A stretch of DNA of 64,000 nt from Pararge aegeria (GCF_905163445.1 NC_053183.1:3968001-4032000), one strand, 5' to 3'; shown: positions 44,014 through 52,715, counted from the stretch's first letter. Program-made: numbers and translations. The notes: generated by a model not told the origin, from the letters alone.

Positions 44014-45256
44014 ATTATTTTTTTTTTTTTATTGTTTTTATATGTGATTTCATAATTGGACTTCCCTCAACTAAATAGGTACTGACAGAATACCAGCGTT
44101 GTGGGTACATTAGTATCCGGAGCATTAAGCTGAGTCAGAACCTTTTTATTGGCACGACACATCATAGACTTAAGCTATTTATAATTAAGTACAAAATTTT
44201 TAAGTTACTCCGTATGTAAGTCTGTTTGTGTTGTTCTGGTAAATAAACAAATTCTATTCTATTCTATTCTATTCTAAAAGAGAAGTATTCCATAACAATT
44301 TTTTTTTTGTTATATACTATTCTGTGCACACAGTTGTCTGTCACAGAGCATATCATAGGAAAGAATATCCTGTTATTGCTACAGTGCAATTGTTTTATTA
44401 ATGGATGTTGTAACTCATGTGCTTTTTAACTATGGAGAAATTATATAACTAGTAAGTACCACCAAGGGATTGAATCCATCCATTTTATTTGTGAGATATC
44501 AAGCAAAATCCTTGATTATTATAACTGAACAAAACAAATGATGATGATCTAGGATACTCAAAAGATGCCTGTTTGCTTTGAAAGAAACTAAGTTATGGAA
44601 GAATCCATGGACCTTACTATTTTGCATCGTAAAATAAATTGATCTGATATCAACCAAATGAAGATGCCACTGCTCATAATGATGTTCTGTGGTAGAATGA
44701 TCAAAGAACAACAAGATAGCGAAGTTCCTGAGCGTACTTGCTGAAATACATAAGTATAGAATAGAAGTTTACATTTACTTTTTGAATGTATTGTTATACT
44801 GCAACTTTTGGTCAACTTAGTACATTAACATAGCCAGATACAAAAAAAAAGGAAGTAATGTATTCTTTTTTCTTGACTCATGTTATTAATGCAAAGACAT
44901 AAGAGGTAGGAACTCCACATTAGAAAGTAGCCTACGTCAATCTCTCGCCCATAACAATATATTCAAAGCTGATTGAAACCAAACAACACATTCAAAACAT
45001 TAGTGAGGAACTAATGAGGAGGATGTGTGTATTATCGTGGTAAATTTATTATTTATTTATTTGAGATTTGATAGAAAACCATTAAAACTCACCATACGCT
45101 CTTTTCACCGGCACCATACCGTCCAGGCAGCTTGAATTTGTCACCCATTGCTGCACTTAAACTTCTCACTGTCTTATAACTTATGTTGTGATGTTCTATT
45201 GCACAATTACAGTGAACTCTAAACCCGGCAAGAAGCGTACGTCTCCACCTAAACAT
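33324..45256 (-). CDS. Kyat3: Kynurenine--oxoglutarate transaminase / cysteine-S-conjugate beta-lyase, 9 exons, complete
   Basis: Exons on the minus strand are 45256-45093, 43306-43153, 42395-42269, 41751-41642, 39271-39028, 37656-37490, 35982-35796, 34191-34028 and 33386-33324. They total 1380 nt (459 aa plus TAG), all GT-AG and in phase. It is a fold-type I, class I PLP aminotransferase: VNLGQGFPDYHAPEHV near the N-terminus, LNQYTRGF, NTPHNPVGK (218-226), ISDEVYEW (248-255), the Schiff-base lysine K284 in GSAGKTFSVTGWK, and the substrate-binding arginine in NYARFCFIK. The family converts kynurenine to kynurenic acid and cleaves cysteine conjugates. Residues 1-36 begin MFRWRRTLL, are basic, and have a single acidic residue (E21), which suggests a mitochondrial presequence. 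M37 (MGDKFKLPGRYG) could start a cytosolic form, as in vertebrate KYAT genes. Closest in feel to KYAT3 and insect CG6950-type genes; the exact paralogue is inferred. Confidence 0.95.
33495..34015 (+). mobile_element. SINE-A with an internal insertion, antisense in kynurenine aminotransferase intron 8
   Basis: Head GTAGCCCAGTGGATAGGAAC (A box) and GCCGAGTTCGAATCGCAGC (B box); body AACGGTGAAGGAAAACATCG; tail CTGTAGTGGGCCGGTAATAG with GATGATG. About 245 bp (33718-33962) of unrelated sequence sits between body and tail and includes a strong hairpin. The whole takes up about 80% of the 641-bp intron. Confidence 0.75.
33826..33889. repeat. 27-bp hairpin (one mismatch) inside the SINE insertion
   Basis: GTCGTGCTATCTCTTTCG, then ACAATATA, is inverted as TATATTGT, then CGAAAGAGATAGCACGAC, around a loop of about 10 nt. 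A single mismatch (C opposite A) interrupts the stem. Confidence 0.85.
34455..34606. mobile_element. MITE-E inserted in a (TCTG)n tract
   Basis: The ends CAATGGCGTGCACTTC and GTGCACGCCACTG are inverted. The flanks are GTCTGTCTGTCTG on the left and TCTGTCTGTCT on the right, so the element split a TCTG microsatellite. Confidence 0.65.
34780..35435 (+). mobile_element. SINE-B split by MITE-R2
   Basis: The head and body (CGTGTTCGATTCCCAGCAGG to GTGGAAACCGATGGGGG) stop at about 34950, and the tail resumes at about 35358 (CTCCCTAACAGGTTAGCCCT, GAGATTGCAGTCAAGGG). The intervening 400 bp is a whole R2 element. Confidence 0.7.
34954..35355 (-). mobile_element. MITE-R2, complete, nested in SINE-B
   Basis: The inverted ends ATACAACGTGTAA and TTACACGCTGTAT define a 402-bp element. 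The interior matches the copies at 5500, 17935 and 53540 in reverse. This copy fixes the family's true boundaries. Confidence 0.7.
35483..35710 (-). mobile_element. LINE-B 3' UTR, antisense in kynurenine aminotransferase intron 7
   Basis: On the minus strand: AGTTTCTTGCCGGCTCTTCT, GGTAGAATCCGCTTTCCGAA and ACCGGTGGTAGAGTCACTAC match the LINE-B 3' UTR at 22560-22725. Confidence 0.75.
36014..36205. mobile_element. Lep1-like Helitron scrap followed by half of MITE-F
   Basis: ACTAGCTGACCCGCGCTACT (inverted Lep1 3' end) runs into GGGTACATTGCCGAAGATCT, ACACCATACAGATTCTCCTG and GCAAATTAAGCTTAAT, the right half of MITE-F. Confidence 0.5.
36290..36660 (+). other. Unassigned segment with GC-rich cores (possible LTR remnant)
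   Basis: It contains CGTCCCGCGCGCGCACG, AGTGGCACCCGGGATTCGC and AAGGGGTACC in AT-rich surroundings. The TGGCACCCGGGATTC phrase resembles a retroviral-type tRNA primer-binding site, but no paired LTR is found. Low certainty. Confidence 0.2.
36661..37169. other. Kynurenine aminotransferase intron 6, nothing recognised
   Basis: No supported feature. Confidence 0.4.
37170..37447. mobile_element. MITE-E-like element carrying a LINE-B tail
   Basis: The outer ends CCAGTGGCGTGCAC and GTACGCCACTG are inverted. Just inside the left end is an antisense LINE-B 3' end (37183-37275). The rest has its own inverted arms: GGTATGCAGATGATAC with GAAGAAAATCTCC, and GGAGGTTTTCTCC with ATCATCTGCATAC. Confidence 0.6.
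37690..38094. other. Kynurenine aminotransferase intron 5, nothing recognised
   Basis: No supported feature apart from short A and T runs. Confidence 0.4.
38095..38318 (+). mobile_element. Retroposon D ending in (TTTC)n
   Basis: ACTGAAAATCAGCGCTGTAT, GCTGAGCTGGCACCTTTTTT and AAAAAATAAATGTTTC lead into eight TTTC units (38287-38318), the microsatellite tail. Confidence 0.6.
38319..39027. other. Kynurenine aminotransferase intron 5, AT-rich
   Basis: A short (TA)n tract (38352-38364) and several A runs; nothing else is recognised. Confidence 0.4.
39385..39655 (-). mobile_element. LINE-C ORF 3' fragment, intron 4
   Basis: On the minus strand it codes for LELRPRTGKRSVGRPHTRWT and DDFKRVAGHKG, preceded in another frame by a KLKWKWAGHIARRTD-like stretch. 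It is in the same orientation as the host gene and frameshifted. Confidence 0.75.
39656..41641. other. Kynurenine aminotransferase intron 4, mostly unrecognised
   Basis: The only repeat-like part is 40205-40345 (CTAGCGGACCCTAGCGCCAT, then AATCGGTCCAGCCGTTTAGG), an inverted Helitron-like phrase. Confidence 0.4.
42506..42880 (+). mobile_element. Lep1-like Helitron, long subtype, in intron 2
   Basis: TCCTACTAATATTATAAATA at the 5' end, GGTATGCATGTCACCTATGC in the middle, and GTCGCGGGCAGAAGCTAGT at the 3' end. Closest in the window to 14812-15176. Confidence 0.8.
43320..43588 (-). mobile_element. SINE-A just upstream of kynurenine aminotransferase exon 2
   Basis: Inverted SINE-A from (ATC)n and GGCCTTAGTCCACCACACTG through GTTTTCCTTCACCGTCAAAG to a head with CTGGGATTCAACTGGGCC. 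Its tail ends about 15 bp before the exon 2 acceptor at 43306. It is in the same orientation as the gene. Confidence 0.75.
43985..44278 (+). mobile_element. (TA)n tract and retroposon D ending in (ATTCT)n
   Basis: (TA)13 at 43985-44010, then GACAGAATACCAGCGTTGTG, GCATTAAGCTGAGTCAGAAC and GGTAAATAAACAAATTCTAT with a pentanucleotide (ATTCT)n tail at 44252-44275. Confidence 0.55.
44279..45092. other. Kynurenine aminotransferase intron 1, nothing recognised
   Basis: No supported feature. Confidence 0.4.
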
Positions 45257-45984
45257 GATAACACAATTTTTTGATAAACTGCAAAGTATTCAACGCTTAT
45301 CTAAAAGTAAATAGTGCAGAGGTCAAAGAAACTACGATTCGCTTCATTGTCAGTATGCTTGATGAAGAATTGAATCAAATCTAATACAGATATTATAGCT
45401 TTTGATAAGGATAAATAATTTACATATCTTACGATGAATTATGATTATTTATTATATGACGTACAACTACGGAACACGGACTGAAAAAATAAAAATAACC
45501 TTTGACTCTGACGGAACCGAATGTCAAAAGCATATGATAGTGACATTTGACAGTGACGTTGACAGCCCAACAGGTTATAGTTTATAAAGCTTCAGGCTTC
45601 GGACTCTTGAGTTTTCGTAATCTTAAAATAGTAAAGAGTAAAAAAAACTTTCACTTTTTATAATAACTATAGAAAAAAATGGTTTATATACAAGTATCAT
45701 GTTTATTTCAAGATCTTTTTTACGTTGATTAGCAGCACTTTTTACAGCCTCACAATTACATTAATTTTGGAGCTAGGTCTCCCATGTATATAAATGAACT
45801 TTTAAGAGCCTGGTTACAATGAAATAGGAATATTTAATAATCAATAGTTTTATAATCTTAAATATAAAACAATCATAAATTTCCAGTATTTTCAAACAAA
45901 AAAAATACATGGGTGACATAAACCTTTGTCACTTATTAAATCACTTCACTTATTGCAGGCTTATTAAAAAAATATAATTTAATC
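45257..45984. other. 5' flank of the kynurenine aminotransferase gene
   Basis: The promoter should be here. I see no TATA box at a sensible distance and no known repeat. Confidence 0.35.
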
Positions 45985-46426
45985 CCTACTAATGTTATAC
46001 CTAACTGTCAATATAAGTGTGTTTGTTACGCTTTCACACAAAAACTACTTAACCGATCCTCATGAAACTTTGTACACATATTCTTGGAAGTGTTAGAAGT
46101 AATATAGGATACTTTTTATCCCGACATTAAGCGGTTCCTTTGGGAGAGGGGATGAATGTTTGAAGATTTTACACCATAACTCCGACAAATTATAACAGAT
46201 TTATAGAATTATTTTTGTACTATAGAGGTTATAATATGTGTTTTAATTTTGCCCAAACTGTGGTTGGAGATAGATGACAGAACTCCTCAGCGGACAGCAA
46301 CAAACCCCTCATTTAAGGCTTAGCGATACTAAATACTTTATTTTTTTTAGATCTAAGTACAACAAAATTTAATGCCACATCAAAAAACTAAATCAAACGC
46401 AGACGAAGTCGTGGGTAACAGCTAGT
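45985..46426 (+). mobile_element. Lep1-like Helitron, 440-bp subtype
   Basis: CCTACTAATGTTATACCTAA, CTTTCACACAAAAACTACTT, GGATACTTTTTATCCCGAC and GTCGTGGGTAACAGCTAGT. A close relative lies inverted at 56972-57418. Confidence 0.8.
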
Positions 46427-46747
46427 TTATAATAATGCGTAAAATATAATGTTTTGTATAGGACGGCACTCTTCTGGGACTAGTCAAATACTCACAAGTC
46501 ATAGCATAGCGGTATTGAAACATGTTGCAATTGAATTTACTGTAAAACATTTTAAAAAATTTATAAAATATTTTGTTTTGGTCGATTGATATTAGTATTA
46601 AGTATCCTATGTGTATGTAAGACCCGTTAAAGTAGGATATTTATAAATGTTTATTCTGCTTTGGGCCACAGAAATAAATACTAATTTATTAACAAAAACA
46701 TATAGTTGTCTGACTTCGAACCTCTTTACTGAATGAATGAATGATTA

Positions 46748-46785
46748 GTATGCAATAAAGGTGTATTCACACCTTTATTGCATAC
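46748..46785. repeat. Perfect 16-bp hairpin
   Basis: GTATGCAATAAAGGTG (46748-46763) and its exact reverse complement (46770-46785) around the loop TATTCA. Confidence 0.85.
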
Positions 46786-47152
46786 CAAAGAGAAAATTCA
46801 CACGGAAATGGTTCAAAGCCTGCATCCGCCCTCATACTACGGCCCATTAAAATTTCCATTAATCTTTCCCGTTACTTTGTGTTCTCTCTGGCGTGAACGA
46901 TGGAACGTCAAAAGTTTACGGAAGCTGACAACAATGCGTGCTTTGTTCACAACGACCAAAGGTAGTGCGGGCAGGTGACTAACCCTGAGGTAATTGATGG
47001 AGTTTGTTATTTAATCCAAATCCCAAAGTTCAAGGCAATACCCTAGGAATTTGGCTATGTACATATTTGTGTACTAAATAGCCTAGAGTGCATCTACGTG
47101 GGTGAAATTGCATGTTGTCTATCCGTCCAGACTTTAAGAGCCCCATAACTTC

Positions 47153-47191
47153 CGGGCGGATGGACGGACCGCCCGTCCGTCCATCCGCCCG
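47153..47191. repeat. GC-rich perfect 17-bp hairpin
   Basis: CGGGCGGATGGACGGAC (47153-47169) pairs exactly with 47175-47191 around a 5-nt loop. It is embedded in a (GTCC)n-like stretch and stands out in an AT-rich neighbourhood. Confidence 0.85.
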
Positions 47192-47587
47192 TTCTGTCAC
47201 CCGTCCTTTCACACTTCCTTCAGTCTATCCTTTCTCACAGCCATCCTTTTGAATACACCCTTACATCTGAAGTAATGAGCGTTTAACTTTGTACACTCTT
47301 ACGCCCGCTATGTAGTTCATAAGTCTCAGCATGTATGCACCAGAGAAACCCGTACGGCAAAGTTAAAAATAGGTTTAGCCCGAGCCAACCGACCAAGAGT
47401 ACCTACAGTTAAACGAATACGTTTGCTAAGTTCGCAGTTTCCAGGTAGTTATGAACTTTGTAAGACTCGTGCGGGGTAAGCGGATTTGACAGCGATATAC
47501 TGCTGACATAAAGCCATGCAGTAAATACTTTCTAAAAGTAGGTTAAACGAAGTTCCATTTATACTATAGAAAATCCATTTATATCAG
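47192..47587. other. Intergenic, nothing recognised
   Basis: No supported feature. Confidence 0.4.
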
Positions 47588-47739
47588 TAGTAGTTGAGGT
47601 CTTTGTGACAAGAGCTCGTCCGGGGAAGTACTACTACCGTGTTTCTTTCTGCCGCTAAGCAGCATTGTCGCAACGCTGTTTTCCGGTCTTAAAGGTGTGG
47701 TTGCTAGTGTAATTAACTAATTACTGCACATGAGCAGTG

Positions 47740-47872
47740 GCGTGCACTCCATACATGCACAAAAGCACTGCATACTGCATATATAACTCGTATAGGAGGC
47801 GAATTCGTTACGATTTAAGGAATTTTCCTAGTGTATGCATACCCTGGTAAAACACCCATTGCACGCCACTAC
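47740..47872. mobile_element. MITE-E inside the DUF7869 element
   Basis: The ends AGTGGCGTGCACTCC and TTGCACGCCACT are inverted; the core is TATAACTCGTATAGGAGGCG. Confidence 0.7.
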
Positions 47873-47964
47873 ATATGCGGCTTTTCATCTAAGAAATAAA
47901 CAGTTATTTATTTATTTATTGTTGTGAACAAAAATACGACATGCATTCGCTACTGGACAATGAT

Positions 47965-48150
47965 AGTGTGATGAACATGAACGTTTTTCAGTGTCTGGGT
48001 GTTTATATGTATCTTATAAACATTTATGTAGGTGTTTTATAGTCATTAAAATATTGATCAGCTATTTTAGTACCCATAACACAAGCTACGCTTACTTTGG
48101 GGCTAGATGGCGATGTGTGTATTGTCGTAGTATATTAATTTGTTATTATT
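47965..48150 (+). mobile_element. SINE-C inside the DUF7869 element
   Basis: GTGTGATGAACATGAACGTT, TCAGTGTCTGGGTGTTTAT, ACACAAGCTACGCTTACTTT and GATGTGTGTATTGTCGTAG. It ends just before the 30-bp inverted repeat. Confidence 0.75.
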
Positions 48151-48152
48151 CT

Positions 48153-48219
48153 AGCCTTTTCTGGCGTTGAATATTTAAATACGACAGTTGTATTTAAATA
48201 TTCAACGCCAGAAAAGGCT
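48153..48219. repeat. Perfect 30-bp inverted repeat at the 5' edge of the transposase-like gene
   Basis: Arms 48153-48182 and 48190-48219 are perfect reverse complements around a 7-nt loop (GACAGTT). The right arm is in frame with the downstream coding sequence, so the left arm looks like an inverted copy of the gene's own first bases. This is a fold-back typical of template switching or end resection. Confidence 0.9.
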
Positions 48220-50187
48220 GATTGTTCAGAAATTTCTCTTCCAATTATTGATTTACCGGCGCATGACGATTCTGGAGAAATTCCATGCAGTCAGTTCAGC
48301 CAAAGAACAGCTCACAATAATTCTCCTAGCATCCTTGACCAATCGTTACCGAACATGCCTGAAGCCATCTCATTTGAACAGCCGGAAACAATCTCTACAC
48401 CAACTGAAAACCAACTGGAAGTGGAAAATCATAAAAAAACTCGCAATAAAAGATCTGCTCCCAAGACCTGGAAGCAAAATGTGCGAAAGTGCTTAAGGCA
48501 ATCTGGAAAAGAATATGTTTCTTTAAGAGGTAAAAAAGTGGGTGCTCGTAAAGTAAGACCAAAGGATTGCAGTAGTTGCCGCAGAAAGTGTAATCAATCA
48601 TTTGACGAGTGTGCAAGGGAAATGATTCATAACGCCTACTGGAACTTAAAAGATTCAGATAAACAAAAACAGTACGTCTCCACGTTGGTGGATGAAGTTC
48701 AAACAAAAGTTAAAACTGCTGGTGAAAATTCCAGGCGAAAAATGACGCGAGAGTTTTTCTTTTACAAAGACGGTGGAAAAGTCCAAGTGTGTCAAGAGTT
48801 TTTTCTCAAGACGCTAGATATATCAGAAGGATTCTTAAGAAATGTTTTAAAGAAAAGGGATGCAGCACGTGTTGTTGCTCCAAGCAACCGAGGTAAGCAC
48901 CAACCAGGTGTTACCAGACCAATCGAAAACAAAGAAATAATAGAGAAGCACATCCTATCATTCCCTACTGTGCCGTCCCATTATTGCCGGAAAAAAACAA
49001 ATCATAAATACTTGCCGGAAGATTTATCACTGAGAGATATGTATAATCTATACATGAAGCAATGCACTGAGCAAAATATTGTCTCTGAAAAGTTTTGGCT
49101 TTACAGACAAATTTTCAATAATCAACACTTGAAATTTCATAAGCCCCGTAAGGATATGTGTGATTCATGCGTAAAATACAAGAATTGTAGTGAGGAAGAA
49201 AAACCAGGTCTATTTCCATTACACATGCAACATATTCGCCGGAAGACTGAAGCACGTCAGTACCATGATGATAACAAAAACCTAGCACTAAATAAAGTTT
49301 TAAATTTTATTGAGATTGACTTAGAAGCCGTGCGATATTGTCCTAAAGTATCAGCCAAAGCCATTTTTTTACAAACGCCGACTTACGACATATAACGCGA
49401 CAGTCTATGATGTTGAGTCGAGGCGGGCGTCAAATTTTATGTGGCATGAAGGTATTGCGTCCAGAGGTTCAAACGAGTTGTCTTCTTGTCTTTTTAAATA
49501 TTTAGCAGACCACGCCAATGGCAAAAAATTCATTATCATGAGTGATACTTGTGGAGGCCAGAAAGAAATGTTAATTTAGCTGCGGTTCTCCTTTATGCTG
49601 TACAAATATTAGATATTACTGAAATAGAACAGGGCTACTTTGAACCTGGCCATTCCATGATGGAGGTAGATTCTGTGCACGCTCACATTAAGACTTCATC
49701 AAAGAATGTAAATATTTACCATCCTTCAGGATGGTACACTGCAGTCAGAATGGCATCAAAATCATCGAAATACGATGTCATTGAAATGGGCCAAGAGATG
49801 TTTTTTAACGCTTTGAAGTTAAGAGAACAAATTATTAAAAATAAGAAAATAGACACTGATGGTAACAACATTAATTGGCTCAAGATCACATTATTAAAAT
49901 ACATTAAAGGCGATTGTGATCATATTTATTTTAAATATAATAAAAGTGACACAGATTTTAAAACATTTAAAGTAATACGGCGAGTAACAAGGGGTGCTAC
50001 AAACTATGATTCCATCGAACGGATCAGAGCATATAACTCGCCTATGAAAATATCGTCAGAAAAATTACAAGATTTAAAAAGCCTTTGTGAACAAGGTATA
50101 ATACCATCACAATATCACCGTTTTTACGAGGAGTTGAACACTGGTTGTAGCGAAGATACAAAGTCTGATTCAGAATCTTCGGATTAA
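48190..50187 (+). pseudogene. DUF7869-like (transposase-like) gene, frameshifted
   Basis: One coding frame runs from about 48190 to 49390, with the first likely Met at 48355. The family's reading then moves to a second frame (about 49380-49560) and to a third (49560-50187, stop TAA). The first part is basic and has a Cys cluster (DCSSCRRKCNQSFDEC) and another CDSCVKYKNC. Later come FIEIDLEAV, FIIMSDTCGGQ and PGHSMMEVDSVHAHIK. The last three are the pattern of arthropod proteins carrying DUF7869, whose spaced acidic residues resemble an RNase H/DDE catalytic core (inference). An intact copy would be roughly 650 aa. Two single-base-type frameshifts, near 49385 and 49562, mean it no longer makes one protein. 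The 5' end begins inside a 30-bp inverted repeat, so the true N-terminus may be lost. The acidic, Ser-rich end (SEDTKSDSESSD) looks native. Confidence 0.7.
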
Positions 50188-50620
50188 TACTGTGTTTTGC
50201 ATTATTGTCTTGTTTTTGTTATATTGTGTACCCAAAATAAATCTTTGAAATATGAAACCAGACGTATCTAATTTAATAATAATATAATATTTTACAAAAA
50301 AGTTAGTAACACAAAAACGTATCTAATACCTTATTCCAAACTATTTAATTTTAAACATATAAATATAGCATTTAAAAATAATAAGTTACTTGCTTTGCGA
50401 CCCTAAATAAGATCTGAAACGTATTTTTAAGCATTAAACGTAATATTTTCAAAATATGTAATTATATTCTCATTATTGTATCATGTCGCACAGTTTTTAT
50501 TTGTTTTCTCAAATTGAACAAAATCGAAATACGTTTTTGTGTTACTAAGGGGACGAACTGAAATTGATATAAAATATAAGGTTGTTCAGAATTACATAAT
50601 TAATTAGTTACTACTTAGCA
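50188..50620. other. 3' part of the DUF7869 element
   Basis: AT-rich, with AATAAA at 50237-50242, 47 nt after the transposase stop, a likely poly(A) signal for an active relative. Two AACACAAAAACGTAT-like phrases (about 50310 and, inverted, 50530) bracket it. Confidence 0.4.
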
Positions 50621-50739
50621 CCGCGGTAGTACTTTCTAGGACGAGCTCTGTCACAGAAATCTCTGCTACTACAAGAAGACGAGAAGTTTTTTACAGTAAG
50701 TATTAAGAATTTATTGACCTTAGTTTTGAGTTTAAGCGT

Positions 50740-50862
50740 AGTTTAGTCCACTCTGAGCCAATGTGGTGGACCTACGGCCTGAACCCTCATTGTGGGAGGA
50801 AACCCGTGCCCTGTAGTGGGACTGTAATAGGTTTATACGATGATGTTTATGATGGTTCAACT
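50740..50862 (+). mobile_element. SINE-A tail part
   Basis: AATGTGGTGGACCTACGGCC, AACCCGTGCCCTGTAGTGGG and a GATGATGTTTATGATG tail. Confidence 0.6.
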
Positions 50863-51275
50863 AGATGTCACTATCCTATACAGACAAATGGAGGGATGGA
50901 CACAGAGAGGTTTTAAAAATACCGTTTCCCATTTTGAGGTGGACGAACTGTAAAAACTAGGATCGACAATAATTTTCATTTCAAACACCTAAAAAGTAAC
51001 GGGACGACGTCTTTCTTATACAAAAACGCTGCACTGAGGAGTTTTTCGGCTGACTTGTTAATGATGCTCCATTATTTAAAACGGCTCTAATTTCACGCCG
51101 CCCTCGGGTATTTCAGTACTCGAGGCTTTTTCGTTCGATAAAATTTTCATTTACTCTGAAGTCCTTTTAGGTCTCCCTGTAGATAAAAGCCAAATGAATA
51201 CCTACTGGCGTGTATTTTCAAAGTTATCAACATTCTAAGTCAAATCTATGCTAATAATAAACCTAATTTCTGATC
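50863..51275. other. Intergenic, nothing recognised
   Basis: No supported feature. Confidence 0.4.
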
Positions 51276-51480
51276 ACCTCCGTGGCGCAGTGGTGAGCGC
51301 CGTTGTCTTATGAGTAGGGGCCCGGGTTCGATACCCCGTTGGAGCAACTCGGAAATTTATATTTATATCATATTTATAGTTATAGGCATAGATCGTGGCT
51401 GGTTACCACCGATAAAGACGTACCGCTAAGCGATTTAGTGTTCCAGTACGATGCTGCGTTGATACCAATCAGATTAAATC
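51276..51480 (+). mobile_element. SINE-B with well-preserved tRNA-like head
   Basis: GTGGCGCAGTGGTGAGCGCC (A box) and GGGTTCGATACCCCGTTGG (B box) are followed by GACGTACCGCTAAGCGATTT. It is not a tRNA gene: no acceptor stem closes and the SINE body follows directly. Confidence 0.75.
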
Positions 51481-51689
51481 ATTACGAATCCATAAGATAG
51501 TTGATTTAAATGTTATTATAATAAGGCAATTTGTTTTTTAAATTACTTTACTTTATATGTATTTTTACTCAGGGTATGAAAGAAGTTAATCATTAATTCC
51601 ACTCGCCATTTTTATTGTAAGACGATGCGAGACTAAGACACAGATCTCCTAATCAAATACAGGGATAATAAGAGCCTAGACCCGCCACA

Positions 51690-51905
51690 CTACTCCAATA
51701 CGTATTGATGGACTTCAACGTGTAAGATACATGTTAGTAATAGTAAAAAATAACCAAACCAGTGGTGGAGTATAGTTCTCTTGCACGATATTTAATTGGT
51801 TAGAACGCACATAGATTCGGAAAGTCAGAGGTGCCTGCCGGTAATCTAACTGGGTCCTCCAGAAAGTGTGGCCGAAGTTCTAACCACTACGCTATCGCCA
51901 CTTTT
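51690..51905 (-). mobile_element. SINE-A, head well preserved
   Basis: Read on the minus strand: GGCGATAGCGTAGTGGTTAG (A box) and a B box in CAGTTAGATTACCGGCAGGC, then a degenerate body. Confidence 0.55.
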
Positions 51906-52422
51906 TATCTATAAATATCGATTGTTCTTTAATAATCTTCAATCTTGACCCGAATTGGTTGTATAGTAAATGCTCAGATCTTGAAGTTAAGGATGTCTAA
52001 AGGAATAAAAAGGAAATAAAAGGGAAAATATAAAGGGTGAAATACTACACATTTACGCCCCACGTTTTGTGACTGACCCTATTACTGCGAAGTGTTTGTA
52101 CCTTACTGTAAATGTGAGAGATTGCCTTTAACACGTCAAGTGAAAACATGTTTAGCCGCGTTGAGCGATTTTCGGTAGGAGAAAAAATGATGACGTTTTG
52201 CCCCGGACTAGCAGTGTGTACTCAGTGCCTGATTAAGCAAGCGCGGGGCCCGTCGCGAATTCTTTAAAAGAGCCCTTGATCTGCTATGGGTTCTTAAATA
52301 TAACTAATAGTTCGAAAAAACTAAAAAATCTTATTTTTTATATTGAAAATTGGAATAATCTTCTCAAATTAGTGTATTGACATCGGTCCTCGATATGTCT
52401 ACGTCAAAAGAAGTCGGTCACA
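51906..52422. other. Intergenic, nothing recognised
   Basis: No supported feature; CGCGGGGCCCGTCGC near 52240 recurs in part near 52757. Confidence 0.35.
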
Positions 52423-52478
52423 AACATACAAACATACAAGTGAAGCTTCTATTAGCTTCACTTGTATGTTTGTATGTT
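52423..52478. repeat. Perfect 25-bp hairpin
   Basis: The arm at 52423-52447 (AACATACAAACATACAAGTG...) pairs exactly with 52454-52478 around the loop TCTATT. The only other unit nearby is an AATACGTATCTTAAATAC tandem at 52515-52570. Confidence 0.9.
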
Positions 52479-52639
52479 GTTTGTAAGCGTGTAAAAATAC
52501 AATTCAATACTCAATACGTATCTTAAATACGTATAAATACAATACGTATCTTAAATACAATACGTATTTGCTATCTATAGGTTAAAATTTTATGTGTAAT
52601 TAAAAGTAGTTTAGTAAATTACTATAGGCGATGTCTGTT

Positions 52640-52715
52640 TGCGTGTACGTGTGTGTGTGTGCGTGTGTGCGTGTGGGCGTGTGCGTGTGTGCGTGTCTGT
52701 CAGTCAGTCAGTCAG
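52640..52715. repeat. (GT)n/(GCGT)n microsatellite with (CAGT)n end
   Basis: Interrupted GTGTGCGTGTG repeats end in CTGTCAGTCAGTCAGTCAGG. Confidence 0.9.

Larger units (their letters stand above)
47588..50671. mobile_element. DNA element with inverted ends around the DUF7869-like gene
   Basis: The left arm (47588-47639) and right arm (50621-50671) are inverted copies of one sequence. Both start TAGTAG and share TGTGAC, AGAGCTCGTCC, AAGTACTA and CCG, about 50 bp with small gaps. They point inward and enclose the transposase-like gene, as terminal inverted repeats would. No clear target duplication is visible beside them. A MITE (47740-47872) and SINE-C (47965-48150) have since landed between the left arm and the gene. 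Confidence 0.5.

Noticed and set aside
48188..48496. 102-codon frame overlapping the start of the transposase-like gene
   Set aside because: Overlaps the DUF7869-like coding frame in another phase and has no motif.
51276..51350. tRNA gene candidate with good A and B boxes
   Set aside because: No closing acceptor stem, and the SINE-B body follows at once, so it is a SINE head. The same holds for the heads at 9990, 30175, 33500, 34800 and 60920.
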